64,000 nt of DNA from Spirochaetales bacterium (GTDB taxonomy: Bacteria; Spirochaetota; Spirochaetia; DSM-27196; Alkalispirochaetaceae). Of this stretch, positions 50,909-60,815 are shown one piece after another (position 1 is the stretch's first letter; every line of letters starts with the position of its first letter). The stretch spans positions 1 to 64,000 of the forward strand of contig JANQHT010000070.1 of assembly GCA_028282545.1 (NCBI GenBank). The letters run 5' to 3'. Both the position numbers and the translations under genes were made by a program. The notes under the pieces were generated by a model that worked only from the letters and a program-made list of their open reading frames with translations, searched no databases and was not told where the DNA came from.

Positions 50909-52312
50909 TTACATGCTGTCGATGACGTCCTGCATGGCGGCTTCGGCCTCCGCCATGGCAGCGTCGATATCCGCACCTTCCTGGGTGATCGAATAGAGCA
51001 TCTGTGGAATGATCTGCCGTTCGAAGATGACGCTGGCCGCTTCAATGCGCTTGCCGTCGACGATACCAAAGGACTCGATGCTGCCGAGTCCGCTGATGAT
51101 CTCTTCGAGCTTTTCACCGCCGTAGTTGGAGTACACCCCCTTGGGGTCGTTCAGGAACCGCGCGTTGGCGGCCATTTCGGGAACAACCGGGTTCATGCCG
51201 CCCGGCGCCATGTGGAGATAGGTCACGTAGGCGTTGGGCGTGAACAGATAGGTCAGGAACCGCTTCGCCGCTTCAGTCTTGGCTGGATCGCCGTGGTCGA
51301 AGAGCGTCATCGAAACGATCACGCCGTAGCCGGCGTCACGTTCGTTCGTGACGATCGGTGCAAGGCGCGTGTTGTTAACGAGTTCAGGATCGAACGCCGT
51401 CCCGCTGAGGTCGGCGAAGTTGTCACTCGTGAGGCTCCCGGCCGCGACGTCTTCAATCGCAAGGTCGTCCATGATGTACGTGCTGTAGAAGAACATCGCC
51501 ATCTTGCCCTGCAGGTAGTAGTCGCGGGCGCGCCACGTCTGTGGTCCGGGGGGAGTGTATTGGGCGAGTTCGGCGTAGTACTCGATCGCCTCTTTCATCT
51601 CTGGGCTGTTGAAAATCAGATTTCCGTTGCGGTCAAAGAGACCGGCGCCGTTGGAGCGGGCAAACTGCGTAAAGACCTGCTCCGTGTACGCTTCAGCTTT
51701 TGTTCCAACCAATATGCCATATTGGTTGTCGCCGGGGTCGTTGAAATACGCAGCCGCCGAGAGTATGTCATCCCAGGTGCGGGGTTCGTCGAGGCCGGCC
51801 TCCTCGAACCAGTCCGCACGATACCAGATGCCCTGTATCCAACCGTGGTACGGAACCGCGTAGTAGTCGCCTGCACCGGTACCGACCATGCGGAGCGCTC
51901 CCTGGTAGAAACGGTCTTCGCCGTAGGATTCGATGAAATCGGTGATCCCGGCTACGTCGATAACGCCTTCCGCCCCGAGGGCGACGGCTGTCTCTGCGCC
52001 GAACTCGGCGAGAGCCGGCAGGGTGCCCGATGCGGCTGCGGCTGCGACTTGGGTAGACATGTCGTTTTCGTCCACCGGCACAACCTTGATCGTGATGTTC
52101 GGGTTCAGCGCCTCAAACGTATCTACCAGAACCTGGATCGTAGCCTGTCGATCGGACTGCGTCTGGGTGGTCCAAAACTCGATCTCCACCGGTCCGGACA
52201 TCTGCTGCCCCATGACCGCAGTCTGTCCCTCCTCGACTCCGGCGGCAAAGAGTGATGTGGTGACCAGACCCAGGATCGCGACCAGGGCCAGCATTCGATT
52301 GAATATCTGCAT
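50909..52312 (-). CDS. Sugar ABC transporter substrate-binding protein
   Basis: The 467-residue periplasmic binding protein has a signal peptide ending 'TTSLFAAGVEEG' and a family-1 solute-binding fold: 'VEIEFWTTQTQSDRQ', 'WYRADWFEEAGLDEPRTWDD', 'YYLQGKMAMFFYST'. GGAGGT lies 5 nt before the ATG at 52312. It is first in the MalEFG-type operon, downstream of the inverted repeat at 52374-52407. The substrate is unknown. Confidence 0.92.
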   Translation of the reverse strand: MQIFNRMLALVAILGLVTTSLFAAGVEEGQTAVMGQQMSGPVEIEFWTTQTQSDRQATIQVLVDTFEALNPNITIKVVPVDENDMSTQVAAAAASGTLPALAEFGAETAVALGAEGVIDVAGITDFIESYGEDRFYQGALRMVGTGAGDYYAVPYHGWIQGIWYRADWFEEAGLDEPRTWDDILSAAAYFNDPGDNQYGILVGTKAEAYTEQVFTQFARSNGAGLFDRNGNLIFNSPEMKEAIEYYAELAQYTPPGPQTWRARDYYLQGKMAMFFYSTYIMDDLAIEDVAAGSLTSDNFADLSGTAFDPELVNNTRLAPIVTNERDAGYGVIVSMTLFDHGDPAKTEAAKRFLTYLFTPNAYVTYLHMAPGGMNPVVPEMAANARFLNDPKGVYSNYGGEKLEEIISGLGSIESFGIVDGKRIEAASVIFERQIIPQMLYSITQEGADIDAAMAEAEAAMQDVIDSM

Positions 52313-52373
52313 ACGCACCTCCACTTTTTGCGCCCTCTCCGGCGCAAACCGCCGGAGGCGGGCTTCCATTAGG

Positions 52374-52407
52374 TTAACCAGTTACTCTACCTTGGTAAAC
52401 CGGTTAA
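52374..52407. promoter_or_regulatory. Imperfect inverted repeat, probable operator between divergent transcription units
   Basis: TTAACC-AG-TTAC (52374-52385) and GTAA-ACC-GGTTAA (52395-52407) are near reverse complements. They lie 62 bp upstream of the binding-protein ATG and about 60 bp upstream of the divergent AraC-GyrI gene. This looks like an operator of a LacI- or AraC-type regulator; no LacI gene is adjacent. Confidence 0.45.
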
Positions 52408-52467
52408 GGTCAAACGCCTCACCGGCGTTCAGCGGTTCTCGTTCCGACCGGTGTATAATCCCATTCC

Positions 52468-53406
52468 GTGAACCGTACGCATCGCGAATACATACAACGA
52501 ATCAATCGAGTCATGGACTACGTGGACCGCCACCTGGCCGACCCTCTCCCGCTGGATACACTGGCGGAAGTTGCGACCTTCTCCAAGTATCACTTCCATC
52601 GCATATTCTTCGCGCTCCGCGGCGAGACTCCAGGGCAGTTCATTCAACGACTTCGCCTGGAACGAGCGGCGCGTTCCCTGCTGACGGATCGGGACGCCTC
52701 GGTCACGGAGGTGGCCTTTGACTCCGGTTTTTCCGACGCCGCCGCCTTTTCGCGGGCTTTCAAGAACGCTTTTGGTACGTCACCGTCGGCGTACCGGGAA
52801 GAACGCAGCAATCTGAGCATGACGGACCGCAACGCCGGCAAGGCGAACAGAGCTGGGTCCTCTTACGATGGAGGCAACTCGATGCTGAATATGGAACCGA
52901 TTCTCGCTTCGGAGGTTTCGGTGGTGGAGAAACCGGAGACGACGGTGGCGTACGTGCGTCACACGGGCCCCTACATGGGGGACGAGCAGCTCTTCCAGCG
53001 ATTGTACAAAACGCTCTATACCTGGGCGGGGCCACGCAATTTGGTCCAACGGGGAGTGACTGAGGATCTGATCATCTGCCACGACGATCCGGAAATGGTG
53101 GAGGCCGAGAAACAGCGCGTCAGCTGTTGTATCTCCGTCCCGCCGGGCACGCCGGTGGAGGGGGAGATCGGCAAAATGGTGATTGACGCGGGCACATACG
53201 TAGAAGCGAGGTTTACGATCGACGCGACGCAGTTTGCCGGCGCCTGGAACTGGGTGTACGGTGTCTGGCTCCCCGAGAGCGGTTACCAACCGGATGACCG
53301 CTACTGTTACGAAAAGTACCCGGACCACGAACCGGAAAATGAGATAGACGGAACGATAGGGCACACCTGTGTCGTGGATATCTGCGTTCCGGTGAAACCG
53401 TTGTAG
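52468..53406 (+). CDS. AraC-family regulator with C-terminal GyrI/SbmC-like domain
   Basis: This 312-residue protein has two HTH motifs at the N-terminus (about 10-110: 'LDTLAEVATFSKYHFHRIFF' and 'VTEVAFDSGFSDAAAFSRAF'). A GyrI-like small-molecule-binding domain follows (about 140-310: 'TVAYVRHTGPYMG', 'CCISVPPGTPVEGEIGKMVI' and 'AGTYVEARF'). This Rob/BmrR-like architecture is typical of drug or metabolite sensors. The GTG start lies 8 nt after a perfect TATAAT (52454-52459) and has no Shine-Dalgarno, so the transcript is probably leaderless. Confidence 0.9.
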   Translation: MNRTHREYIQRINRVMDYVDRHLADPLPLDTLAEVATFSKYHFHRIFFALRGETPGQFIQRLRLERAARSLLTDRDASVTEVAFDSGFSDAAAFSRAFKNAFGTSPSAYREERSNLSMTDRNAGKANRAGSSYDGGNSMLNMEPILASEVSVVEKPETTVAYVRHTGPYMGDEQLFQRLYKTLYTWAGPRNLVQRGVTEDLIICHDDPEMVEAEKQRVSCCISVPPGTPVEGEIGKMVIDAGTYVEARFTIDATQFAGAWNWVYGVWLPESGYQPDDRYCYEKYPDHEPENEIDGTIGHTCVVDICVPVKPL

Positions 53407-53477
53407 CGGGTGGGGCACACGGGTGCTGTAGTTTCGCACCGGAAGTATACACCGACCGACCATGCTATAGTTGAGCG

Positions 53478-54098
53478 ATGCCGGTTCGCAAAGCCGCGAT
53501 GACCGTCGTGTCGGTTCTGTCGCTTTTCATTCTTGCCGCCCTCCCAGGCTGGACACAGACGAGCACGGGCTTCACCGTATCGGTCCGGGGTGGAGTGCCG
53601 CAGCCGGAGAACGAGTTTATTGAGCGAGGCGTGGTTGGCGGCATGGTCGGCTACCGAACGCCCCGGGCTCTGCTCTTCGCCGTCGATTTCCTCTACGCCG
53701 GGAAGGACTACTACTACTTCGAGAAGGGCCGGTGGTCGGAAGGAGTCGAGTGGTCCCAGGTGCCCGCGGGCGTGAGCGGCCGCTCCGACTGGATCTTCTA
53801 CCGGTCACGAAACGTTCTCTCCCCGTCGGTCGGTGCGTCCTTGCCCCTCGGCGCAGTGGGTGTGTACGCCACGGCGGGTGTGAACTTCTCCTTTGTCGTG
53901 CTCTCCGACGCCCGCGATGCATATCCGGGGTTTGCCGCGGCTGCGGAAAGATCGCCGGCGTCGGTCGTTCCCGTGGTTCGGGGCGGCCTCCGTTGGCCGG
54001 CACGGTCGCTCTTTGGTTTTCAGCTCGAGTACAGTTGGTCCCGGGATGATGCGGTCATCATATTCGGCGCAGTGTTCGACAGCGGGGGGAGTTCGTGA
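53478..54098 (+). CDS. Predicted outer-membrane beta-barrel protein
   Basis: The 206-residue protein has a signal peptide (about 8-25, cut after 'GWTQ'). A body of amphipathic strands follows, such as 'GFTVSVRGGVPQ', 'VVGGMVGYRTPRALLFAVDFLY' (in part) and 'GFQLEYSWSRDDAVIIFGAVF', suggesting a small barrel. The ATG lies 6 nt after the -10-like TATAGT (53466-53471) with no Shine-Dalgarno. Its stop overlaps the GTG of the next gene (GTGA). Confidence 0.55.
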   Translation: MPVRKAAMTVVSVLSLFILAALPGWTQTSTGFTVSVRGGVPQPENEFIERGVVGGMVGYRTPRALLFAVDFLYAGKDYYYFEKGRWSEGVEWSQVPAGVSGRSDWIFYRSRNVLSPSVGASLPLGAVGVYATAGVNFSFVVLSDARDAYPGFAAAAERSPASVVPVVRGGLRWPARSLFGFQLEYSWSRDDAVIIFGAVFDSGGSS

Positions 54099-54826
54099 GA
54101 ACCCTGGGTTCCACTATTGCCCTCGCCGCAGCGATCGCGGCTCTTGTTGGCTGTTCCGCCGTTATCGAAGCGATTCTTCTTCCCGATGCACCGTCGTCAC
54201 TGGCGGCAACGGATGGGGAATACGGCGATTCGATCGTGCTGACCTGGAACGCACCGGACGCCACGGACGACAGCGGCAATGAGCGTACCGTGTCCCATTA
54301 CGAGATCGACCGGTCCCCGGGGTTTTCGCTTTTTACTCCGACCTCGACGTTTGACGACGGGACCTCCTGGAGCGATGACGACGTATCGGTGGGAACACTC
54401 TACAGGTACCGCGTCCGGGCTGTTTTCGACGATTCACTCGGCTCGGACCGCTCCAACTACTCGGTGTCGGACACGGGGTTCGCCATGGACGCCGTGGCGG
54501 TTCGGCTGCACCCGACGCCGGCCGTCTACCAGTACGCCCTCGACGACGACGGCTGGTTTTCGTTCCCCCTTCAGCGTGGGTGGCGCTACCACATTGCGGC
54601 AACCTCCGGAGCCGTTTCCGAGGAGACGGTGACGCTTCTCTACGGTTCATCTCTCACGGTAATCCCCGGGAGCGCCCGGGAGACAACGACGGTAACCACC
54701 AAGGGGGGCTTGGACATTCCCGCGGTCGCCTTCACTGCGCCTGACTCCGAGACGGTCTACGTCCACGTTCAAGGCCCGCCGACCGGGGCCGGTTCCGTGG
54801 CGTTCCTCTACGGGTACGACGAATAG
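54095..54826 (+). CDS. Fibronectin-III-like lipoprotein
   Basis: This 243-residue lipoprotein has lipobox 'ALVGC' (Cys20). A fibronectin-III-like domain follows (about 33-130: 'PSSLAATDGEYGDSIVLTWNAP', in part, and 'YRYRVRAVF'), then a second beta domain. The GTG start overlaps the preceding barrel gene by 4 nt. It is probably surface exposed and partners the small barrel. A strong hairpin follows it. Confidence 0.65.
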   Translation: MRTLGSTIALAAAIAALVGCSAVIEAILLPDAPSSLAATDGEYGDSIVLTWNAPDATDDSGNERTVSHYEIDRSPGFSLFTPTSTFDDGTSWSDDDVSVGTLYRYRVRAVFDDSLGSDRSNYSVSDTGFAMDAVAVRLHPTPAVYQYALDDDGWFSFPLQRGWRYHIAATSGAVSEETVTLLYGSSLTVIPGSARETTTVTTKGGLDIPAVAFTAPDSETVYVHVQGPPTGAGSVAFLYGYDE

Positions 54827-54855
54827 CAACCGGAATCGCGGGTGGTTCCGGTTGC
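54826..54855 (+). terminator. 10-bp stem-loop after the lipoprotein gene
   Basis: GCAACCGGAA (54826-54835) and TTCCGGTTGC (54846-54855) pair perfectly around a 10-nt loop. There is no T-run after it, so termination would be partial. It separates the lipoprotein from the BamA-like gene. Confidence 0.6.
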
Positions 54856-54893
54856 GAATTCACTACATCACCGTATATAGTGCCGTTGGACCG

Positions 54894-56333
54894 ATGAACC
54901 GCATCGTTTTCGCTTCCGTCCTTACCATGATTCTCACCTTCCTCTTTCCGGCGCCGGTTCCGGCGGAAACGTTCGAAATTACCTCCATCGAATACGGGAT
55001 CGTGGGGCGAACGCGCGTCTGGGCCGTAAAGGACAAGCTCCGCCTAACGGAAGGGCAGCAGTTCGCGGACCGGGATGAGCTGGAGGCGTACCTCACCGAT
55101 CAGCAACAGCTCCTGATTAACGAGCGCGTACTCGACTACGCGCTGGTCGAGTACGACGAGTCGGTGGACGATCCCGACACGGATGAACGGGAGATCCTCG
55201 TTCGTGTTGAAACGGAAGACACCTGGAACTACTTCATCCTGCCCTACTTCAAGTACGATTCGAATACGGGTCTTCTCCTGAGCCTCCGCGGTCGCGACTA
55301 CAACTTCTTCGGAACGATGAAGGAGCTGGAGATAGACCTGGACTATGAGAAGACCGAGGATCTGGAAGACCTCGTCACAATCGCCGCCAACTTCTCAATT
55401 CCCCTGAATATCCTGGAACGCCGCTGGCGCCTGGCGATGAAACAGGAACTGGTCCTGGAAGCGGACGAAGTCGCGTACCTGTTCGACCTCGGCTTTGGGT
55501 ACGACTTCGACTGGCTCTCGCAGACGTGGACGACCACGTACACCCAGAGCTATCGCTACGATTCCGACGACGAGTTCGACGACACCTCCTACTTCGGCAG
55601 TCGCGTGGACTTCGCCTCCGATATCGAAACGCCGGTGAACGTGCCGGGCTTCGGCGCCCTTCGCTATCGCCCCAACCTCTACTCGGCCACGGAGTACAAA
55701 CCGGGGGGCATCAGCGACGAGCGGTCCGGCCTGCGGGTGGGGTACGAACACTCCCTCTTCGCCGGTCGTATCGACTGGATCGGGAACTATCGGAACGGTA
55801 CCACCGCGCGCGTCGGCAACGACAACTCTTTCGAAACGTTTGACCAGGAGTGGTCCAACGACGTGAACTTTGCAATTGCCGGGTACCGCTCGTGGCTCAA
55901 GGCGGGCGTGAGCGGCCGGGCCAGCGGCTTCTACCTGATCACCGGCGCCGACGAAGACCAGTCGGACGCCGCCAAGGCTGCCCGGGGTGTTCTCAACGAC
56001 GACATGAACGGTGACGTGGGGCTCTTTCTCAACCTGGACGCCACGGTGACGTTCTGGACGCTCCGCCCCATCTTCGAGGCGCAGGTGGGTGTGTTCTTCG
56101 ACACGGCCTATGTCCGGGATACGGAGGGCGCCTTCTACGGCGATACCTCCTTTGAGGCCGAACGAGATCTACTCTTTGGAAGCGGTATCGAAGTGGTGGG
56201 GTTTCCGCTCTTTGCGCGCAGCCTCTACATTCGGGCGTCGCTCGGAAGCAACGTCCGAGCGGTACTGGACGGCGCCAACCCTCTCAGTTCTGAAGCGCGA
56301 GAGATTTTCTTCGGCCTGGGCCACCACTACTAG
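54894..56333 (+). CDS. BamA/surface-antigen-like outer-membrane protein
   Basis: The 479-residue protein has a signal peptide ending 'PVPAETFEI'. One POTRA-like region follows (about 25-105: 'DKLRLTEGQQFADRDELEAYLTDQQQLLINERVLDYA', in part), then a long beta-barrel region (about 115-479). The C-terminal 'FFGLGHHY' ends in an aromatic residue, as expected for BamA-assembled barrels. It is shorter than BamA (about 800) and has only one POTRA, so it is more like TamA or patatin-type surface antigens. The ATG at 54894 begins the signal peptide; an upstream TTG is less likely. Confidence 0.65.
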   Translation: MNRIVFASVLTMILTFLFPAPVPAETFEITSIEYGIVGRTRVWAVKDKLRLTEGQQFADRDELEAYLTDQQQLLINERVLDYALVEYDESVDDPDTDEREILVRVETEDTWNYFILPYFKYDSNTGLLLSLRGRDYNFFGTMKELEIDLDYEKTEDLEDLVTIAANFSIPLNILERRWRLAMKQELVLEADEVAYLFDLGFGYDFDWLSQTWTTTYTQSYRYDSDDEFDDTSYFGSRVDFASDIETPVNVPGFGALRYRPNLYSATEYKPGGISDERSGLRVGYEHSLFAGRIDWIGNYRNGTTARVGNDNSFETFDQEWSNDVNFAIAGYRSWLKAGVSGRASGFYLITGADEDQSDAAKAARGVLNDDMNGDVGLFLNLDATVTFWTLRPIFEAQVGVFFDTAYVRDTEGAFYGDTSFEAERDLLFGSGIEVVGFPLFARSLYIRASLGSNVRAVLDGANPLSSEAREIFFGLGHHY

Positions 56334-56354
56334 GCGCGGCCCGGGTGCGCTCTC

Positions 56355-57320
56355 TCACACGGTTTGATAGTTCTCGATTCCCAGGTTTCGGCAGATCTGG
56401 ATCGTCGCCGTGGAGTGATTGAGCGTGTAGAGGTGCACGCCGGGAACGTCCCGGTAGAGCAGGTCCGCCACCTGGGCCGTGGCCCAGTGCGTTCCAACCC
56501 GTGCAACCGCCTCATCGTCGGCGGCTCTGGTAACGGCCCGCACCAGGGGTGCCGGGAACCGCGCACCGGCCGCGAGGTCCGCCATACGTTCCATGCTCGA
56601 CCGGCTTGCCACCGGCATTATCCCCGGTACGATCGGCACCTCGATTCCCGCCAGGCGGGCGCGGTCGACGAAGTCGAAGTAGTCACGATTCTCGAAGAAG
56701 AGCTGCGTGACGACGTAGTCCGCGCCGGCATCGATCTTCGCCTTGAGATACTCCATCTCCCGCAGGCGGTTGGGTGTCGCCGGATGGCCTTCGGGAAATC
56801 CGGCAACACCGATGCTGAACTCCGGGTAGTTCTCTCGGACAAAGGCCACTAGGTCCGCGGCGTGGGGAAATACGTCGGCGGAGGGTGAGTCGGGATCGGC
56901 GGGGGGCTGTTCGTCGGTGGGGGCGTCGGTGGTCCGGTCGGGACCGTTCGTCGTAGCGGATATGGGCGGATCTCCCCGCAGAGCCAGGACATTGACAACA
57001 CCGCTGTCCCGGTATTCGTCGAGGATCGATCGGATCTCCTCCCGGGACGATCCGACGCAGGTGAGGTGGGCAACAACGGTGAGCCCGAAGTCACTCTGGA
57101 TCGTCGTTACGAGATCGTGGGTACGGGTGCGTGTTGAGCCGCCGGCACCGTAGGTGACGCTCACGTAGGCGGGATACAGGGGGAGAAAGTCATCACGGAT
57201 CGCCTTGGCCAGCCGCGCCCATCCCCGATCGGTCTTTGGCGGGAAGAACTCGAAGCTGAAGAGCGTGGTGTCGGATGCGAAGAGATCGGCTACGCGTTGT
57301 GCGCCGGCGGTGCGCCCCAT
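56355..57320 (-). CDS. metF: Methylenetetrahydrofolate reductase
   Basis: The 321-residue flavoprotein reduces 5,10-methylene- to 5-methyl-tetrahydrofolate, supplying the methyl group for methionine synthesis. Family blocks are 'FSFEFFPPKTDRGW' (catalytic Glu), 'YVSVTYGAGGSTR', 'VVAHLTCVGSSREEI', 'VLALRGDPP' and 'DYVVTQLFF'. A Pro/Asp-rich insertion of about 30 residues follows 'RGDPP' and is longer than usual. It lies 15 bp downstream of metK in the same direction, so it probably belongs to the ahcY-metK-metF unit. Confidence 0.93.
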   Translation of the reverse strand: MGRTAGAQRVADLFASDTTLFSFEFFPPKTDRGWARLAKAIRDDFLPLYPAYVSVTYGAGGSTRTRTHDLVTTIQSDFGLTVVAHLTCVGSSREEIRSILDEYRDSGVVNVLALRGDPPISATTNGPDRTTDAPTDEQPPADPDSPSADVFPHAADLVAFVRENYPEFSIGVAGFPEGHPATPNRLREMEYLKAKIDAGADYVVTQLFFENRDYFDFVDRARLAGIEVPIVPGIMPVASRSSMERMADLAAGARFPAPLVRAVTRAADDEAVARVGTHWATAQVADLLYRDVPGVHLYTLNHSTATIQICRNLGIENYQTV

Positions 57321-57335
57321 CGCTCCGTGTCCGCG

Positions 57336-58505
57336 CTATCCGGCAGCGCGCTGCAGTTCGTCGACGCGGTTGGTCCTCTCCCAAGAGAAGATGTCGCGTC
57401 CGAAGTGCCCGTACGTGGAGGTTGCACTGTAGATCGGTTTTTTGAGATCCAGCGTCTTCACGATACCCGCCGGCGTCAGATCGAAGCACGTGGTGATCGC
57501 CGCTTCGATGCGCTCCTCCGGAACGGTGGCCGTGTCGAAGCTGTCCACCATGACGCTCACGGGAAAGGGCACTCCGATCGCGTAGGCAAGCTGGACCTCG
57601 CACCGCGTGGCAAGCCCGGCGGCGACGACGTTTTTTGCCACGTAACGCGCCATGTACGCCGCCGACCGGTCCACCTTGGAGGGGTCCTTCCCGCTGAAGG
57701 CGCCGCCGCCGTGGCGTCCCATGCCGCCGTAGGTATCCACGATGACCTTGCGTCCCGTGAGACCGCTGTCGCCGTGGGGACCGCCGATGACAAATCGCCC
57801 GGTGGGATTCACAAAATAGCGCGTCGTGTCGCCCAGGAGGTTCGTCGGCTCCAGGACGGGCTTCACGATGCGCTCGACGATGTCGTGCTCGAGCTGATCG
57901 TGGCCCACTTCCGGGTCGTGCTGGTGGCTGACGACCACGGTGTCGATCCGGACCGGTGCACCCTGGTCGTACTCGACCGTCACCTGGCTCTTTGAGTCGG
58001 GTCGCAGCCAGGGGATCTCACCCTGTTTGCGCGCCTCGGCCGCCCGGAGTAGGATCTTGTGGGCCAGCATGATGGGAGCCGGCATGAGTTCCGGCGTCTC
58101 GTCACAGGCGTAGCCGAACATCATTCCCTGATCGCCGGCGCCCTGTTGACCGGTGAACTCCTGGACGCCCGTTCCGTCCACGCCCTGGGCGATGTCTGCA
58201 CTCTGGGAGTGAATGGCGTTGAGGACGCTCATCGATTCGTAGTCGAGGCCGTAGGCCGGATCATCGTAGCCGATACGCTTGGCAACGCCCCGAGCGATCT
58301 CCTGAATGCCCACGTACGTGTCGGTGGTGATCTCCCCGCCCACCAGGATGAGGCCCGTGGTGGTGAAGGTTTCGCAGGCGACGCGGCTCTCAGGGTCTTC
58401 CTTGAGACACGCGTCCAATACGGCGTCGCTCACCTGGTCGGCAAGCTTATCCGGGTGCCCTTCGCTGACGCTTTCGGACGTAAACAGATGTTTCCGGATG
58501 CTCAT
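57336..58505 (-). CDS. metK: S-adenosylmethionine synthetase
   Basis: This 389-residue enzyme makes SAM from methionine and ATP. Signatures are '[19 protein letters not shown]', '[15 protein letters not shown]' (ATP-binding hexapeptide region) and '[18 protein letters not shown]' (the P-loop-like motif). GGAGATGG lies upstream of the ATG. It follows ahcY by 118 bp, in which a strong hairpin lies. No known SAM riboswitch consensus was recognised there. Confidence 0.97.
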   Translation of the reverse strand: MSIRKHLFTSESVSEGHPDKLADQVSDAVLDACLKEDPESRVACETFTTTGLILVGGEITTDTYVGIQEIARGVAKRIGYDDPAYGLDYESMSVLNAIHSQSADIAQGVDGTGVQEFTGQQGAGDQGMMFGYACDETPELMPAPIMLAHKILLRAAEARKQGEIPWLRPDSKSQVTVEYDQGAPVRIDTVVVSHQHDPEVGHDQLEHDIVERIVKPVLEPTNLLGDTTRYFVNPTGRFVIGGPHGDSGLTGRKVIVDTYGGMGRHGGGAFSGKDPSKVDRSAAYMARYVAKNVVAAGLATRCEVQLAYAIGVPFPVSVMVDSFDTATVPEERIEAAITTCFDLTPAGIVKTLDLKKPIYSATSTYGHFGRDIFSWERTNRVDELQRAAG

Positions 58506-58530
58506 CGTTGTTCCATCTCCTCATCTGGTG

Positions 58531-58563
58531 GGTTCGCGGTAGTTAGGCTCCGGACCGCGAACC
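58531..58563 (-). promoter_or_regulatory. 10-bp stem-loop in the metK leader
   Basis: GGTTCGCGGT and ACCGCGAACC (58531-58540 and 58554-58563) pair perfectly around a 13-nt loop, 25 bp before the metK ATG. There is no T-run, so it may be a regulatory leader structure, a processing site or a weak terminator for ahcY. Confidence 0.55.
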
Positions 58564-58623
58564 CTGGCCGGGACCAGCGTGGCGCCGGCCGGCCTCGTGT
58601 GCGGCAATAAGTGTCATTATGTA

Positions 58624-60081
<1,458 letters not shown>

Positions 60082-60112
60082 AACGCTCTCCAGTGTAGCG
60101 AATTATCGGAGG

Positions 60113-60176
60113 AAAAACAAAGCCGGCGCACCCGTTACCCCCCGTCTATGACTGAGAATGGCTTCCCGGTAACGGG
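60113..60176 (-). terminator. Terminator-like structure between gcvH and ahcY
   Basis: CCCGTTAC and GTAACGGG (60131-60138 and 60169-60176) can pair at the base of a structure on the minus strand, followed by GC-rich bases and a T-rich run (60113-60121). It probably ends gcvH transcription or attenuates entry into ahcY. The 30-nt apical region could hold further structure. Confidence 0.5.
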
Positions 60177-60238
60177 CACACTGTGCCACAGACCGGTCGT
60201 GTCCTTTCGGTCGCGTCCTTCCGCGCCTGATTCACCGG

Positions 60239-60628
60239 TCAGTCGCCCGGCGATTCCGTATACGCCCTGTAGGCGGCGGCATCCATCAGCGCGTCGTACT
60301 CGGAGGGATCGGTGGGTTTGAATTTGATCATCCACCCTTCGTCGAAGGGCGCTTCGTTCACTTTCTCCGGCTCGTCTTCGAGGACCGCGTTCACGGCAAC
60401 GATTTCGCCGCCCATGGGCATGTAGAGGTCGCTTGCCGCCTTGACACTTTCCACCGCGCCGAAGATCTCGCCCTTGCCCAGCGTTGTTCCCACTTCGGGA
60501 ACCTGGACGAACACCACGTCGCCCAGTTCATCCTGGGCGTAGTCCGTGATGCCAACCACCACGAGGTCTTCATCCTTACGCGCCCACTCGTGGCTTTGCT
60601 GGTACCTAACACCTTCGTTAAAAACCAT
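60239..60628 (-). CDS. gcvH: Glycine cleavage system H protein
   Basis: This 129-residue lipoyl carrier has 'GITDYAQDELGDVVFVQVPEVG' (in part) and the lipoylation site Lys in 'GAVESVKAASDLYMP'. It ferries the aminomethyl group between the P and T proteins of the glycine cleavage system. Those genes are not in this window, so it stands alone. GGAGG lies 5 nt before the ATG. Confidence 0.95.
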   Translation of the reverse strand: MVFNEGVRYQQSHEWARKDEDLVVVGITDYAQDELGDVVFVQVPEVGTTLGKGEIFGAVESVKAASDLYMPMGGEIVAVNAVLEDEPEKVNEAPFDEGWMIKFKPTDPSEYDALMDAAAYRAYTESPGD

Positions 60629-60643
60629 CTCGTCCTCCTGATG

Positions 60644-60802
60644 TTATCCACCGGTTATCCCCAAGCAACGGTGCTTGCAACGGGGCATTTGGTAGACAGA
60701 ACACGCTCGATAGCGGGTTATCGAACACCTAAAACATCAATTTATTCAAAAATAGGCGAAGAACTACTTAATCTGTGTTAACGAGAACGCGGTTTATCCA
60801 CA
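60644..60802 (+). other. Candidate replication origin (DnaA boxes and AT-rich segment)
   Basis: In the 187-bp gap between gcvH and jag, DnaA-box matches lie in one orientation: TTATCCACC (60644-60652), TTATCCCCA (60655-60663), a weak TTATCGAAC (60718-60726) and the perfect TTATCCACA (60794-60802). An AT-rich stretch at 60727-60780 separates them in an otherwise GC-rich region. The nearby rpmH-rnpA-yidC-jag block is a common neighbour of bacterial origins. dnaA itself is not in the window. Confidence 0.55.
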
Positions 60803-60815
60803 GATCTTCCACACT

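Noticed and set aside
58506-58623. Possible SAM or SAH riboswitch before metK
   Set aside because: A hairpin is present but the sequence does not match the conserved core of SAM-I, SAM-II or SAH motifs as I know them, so it was not called a riboswitch.
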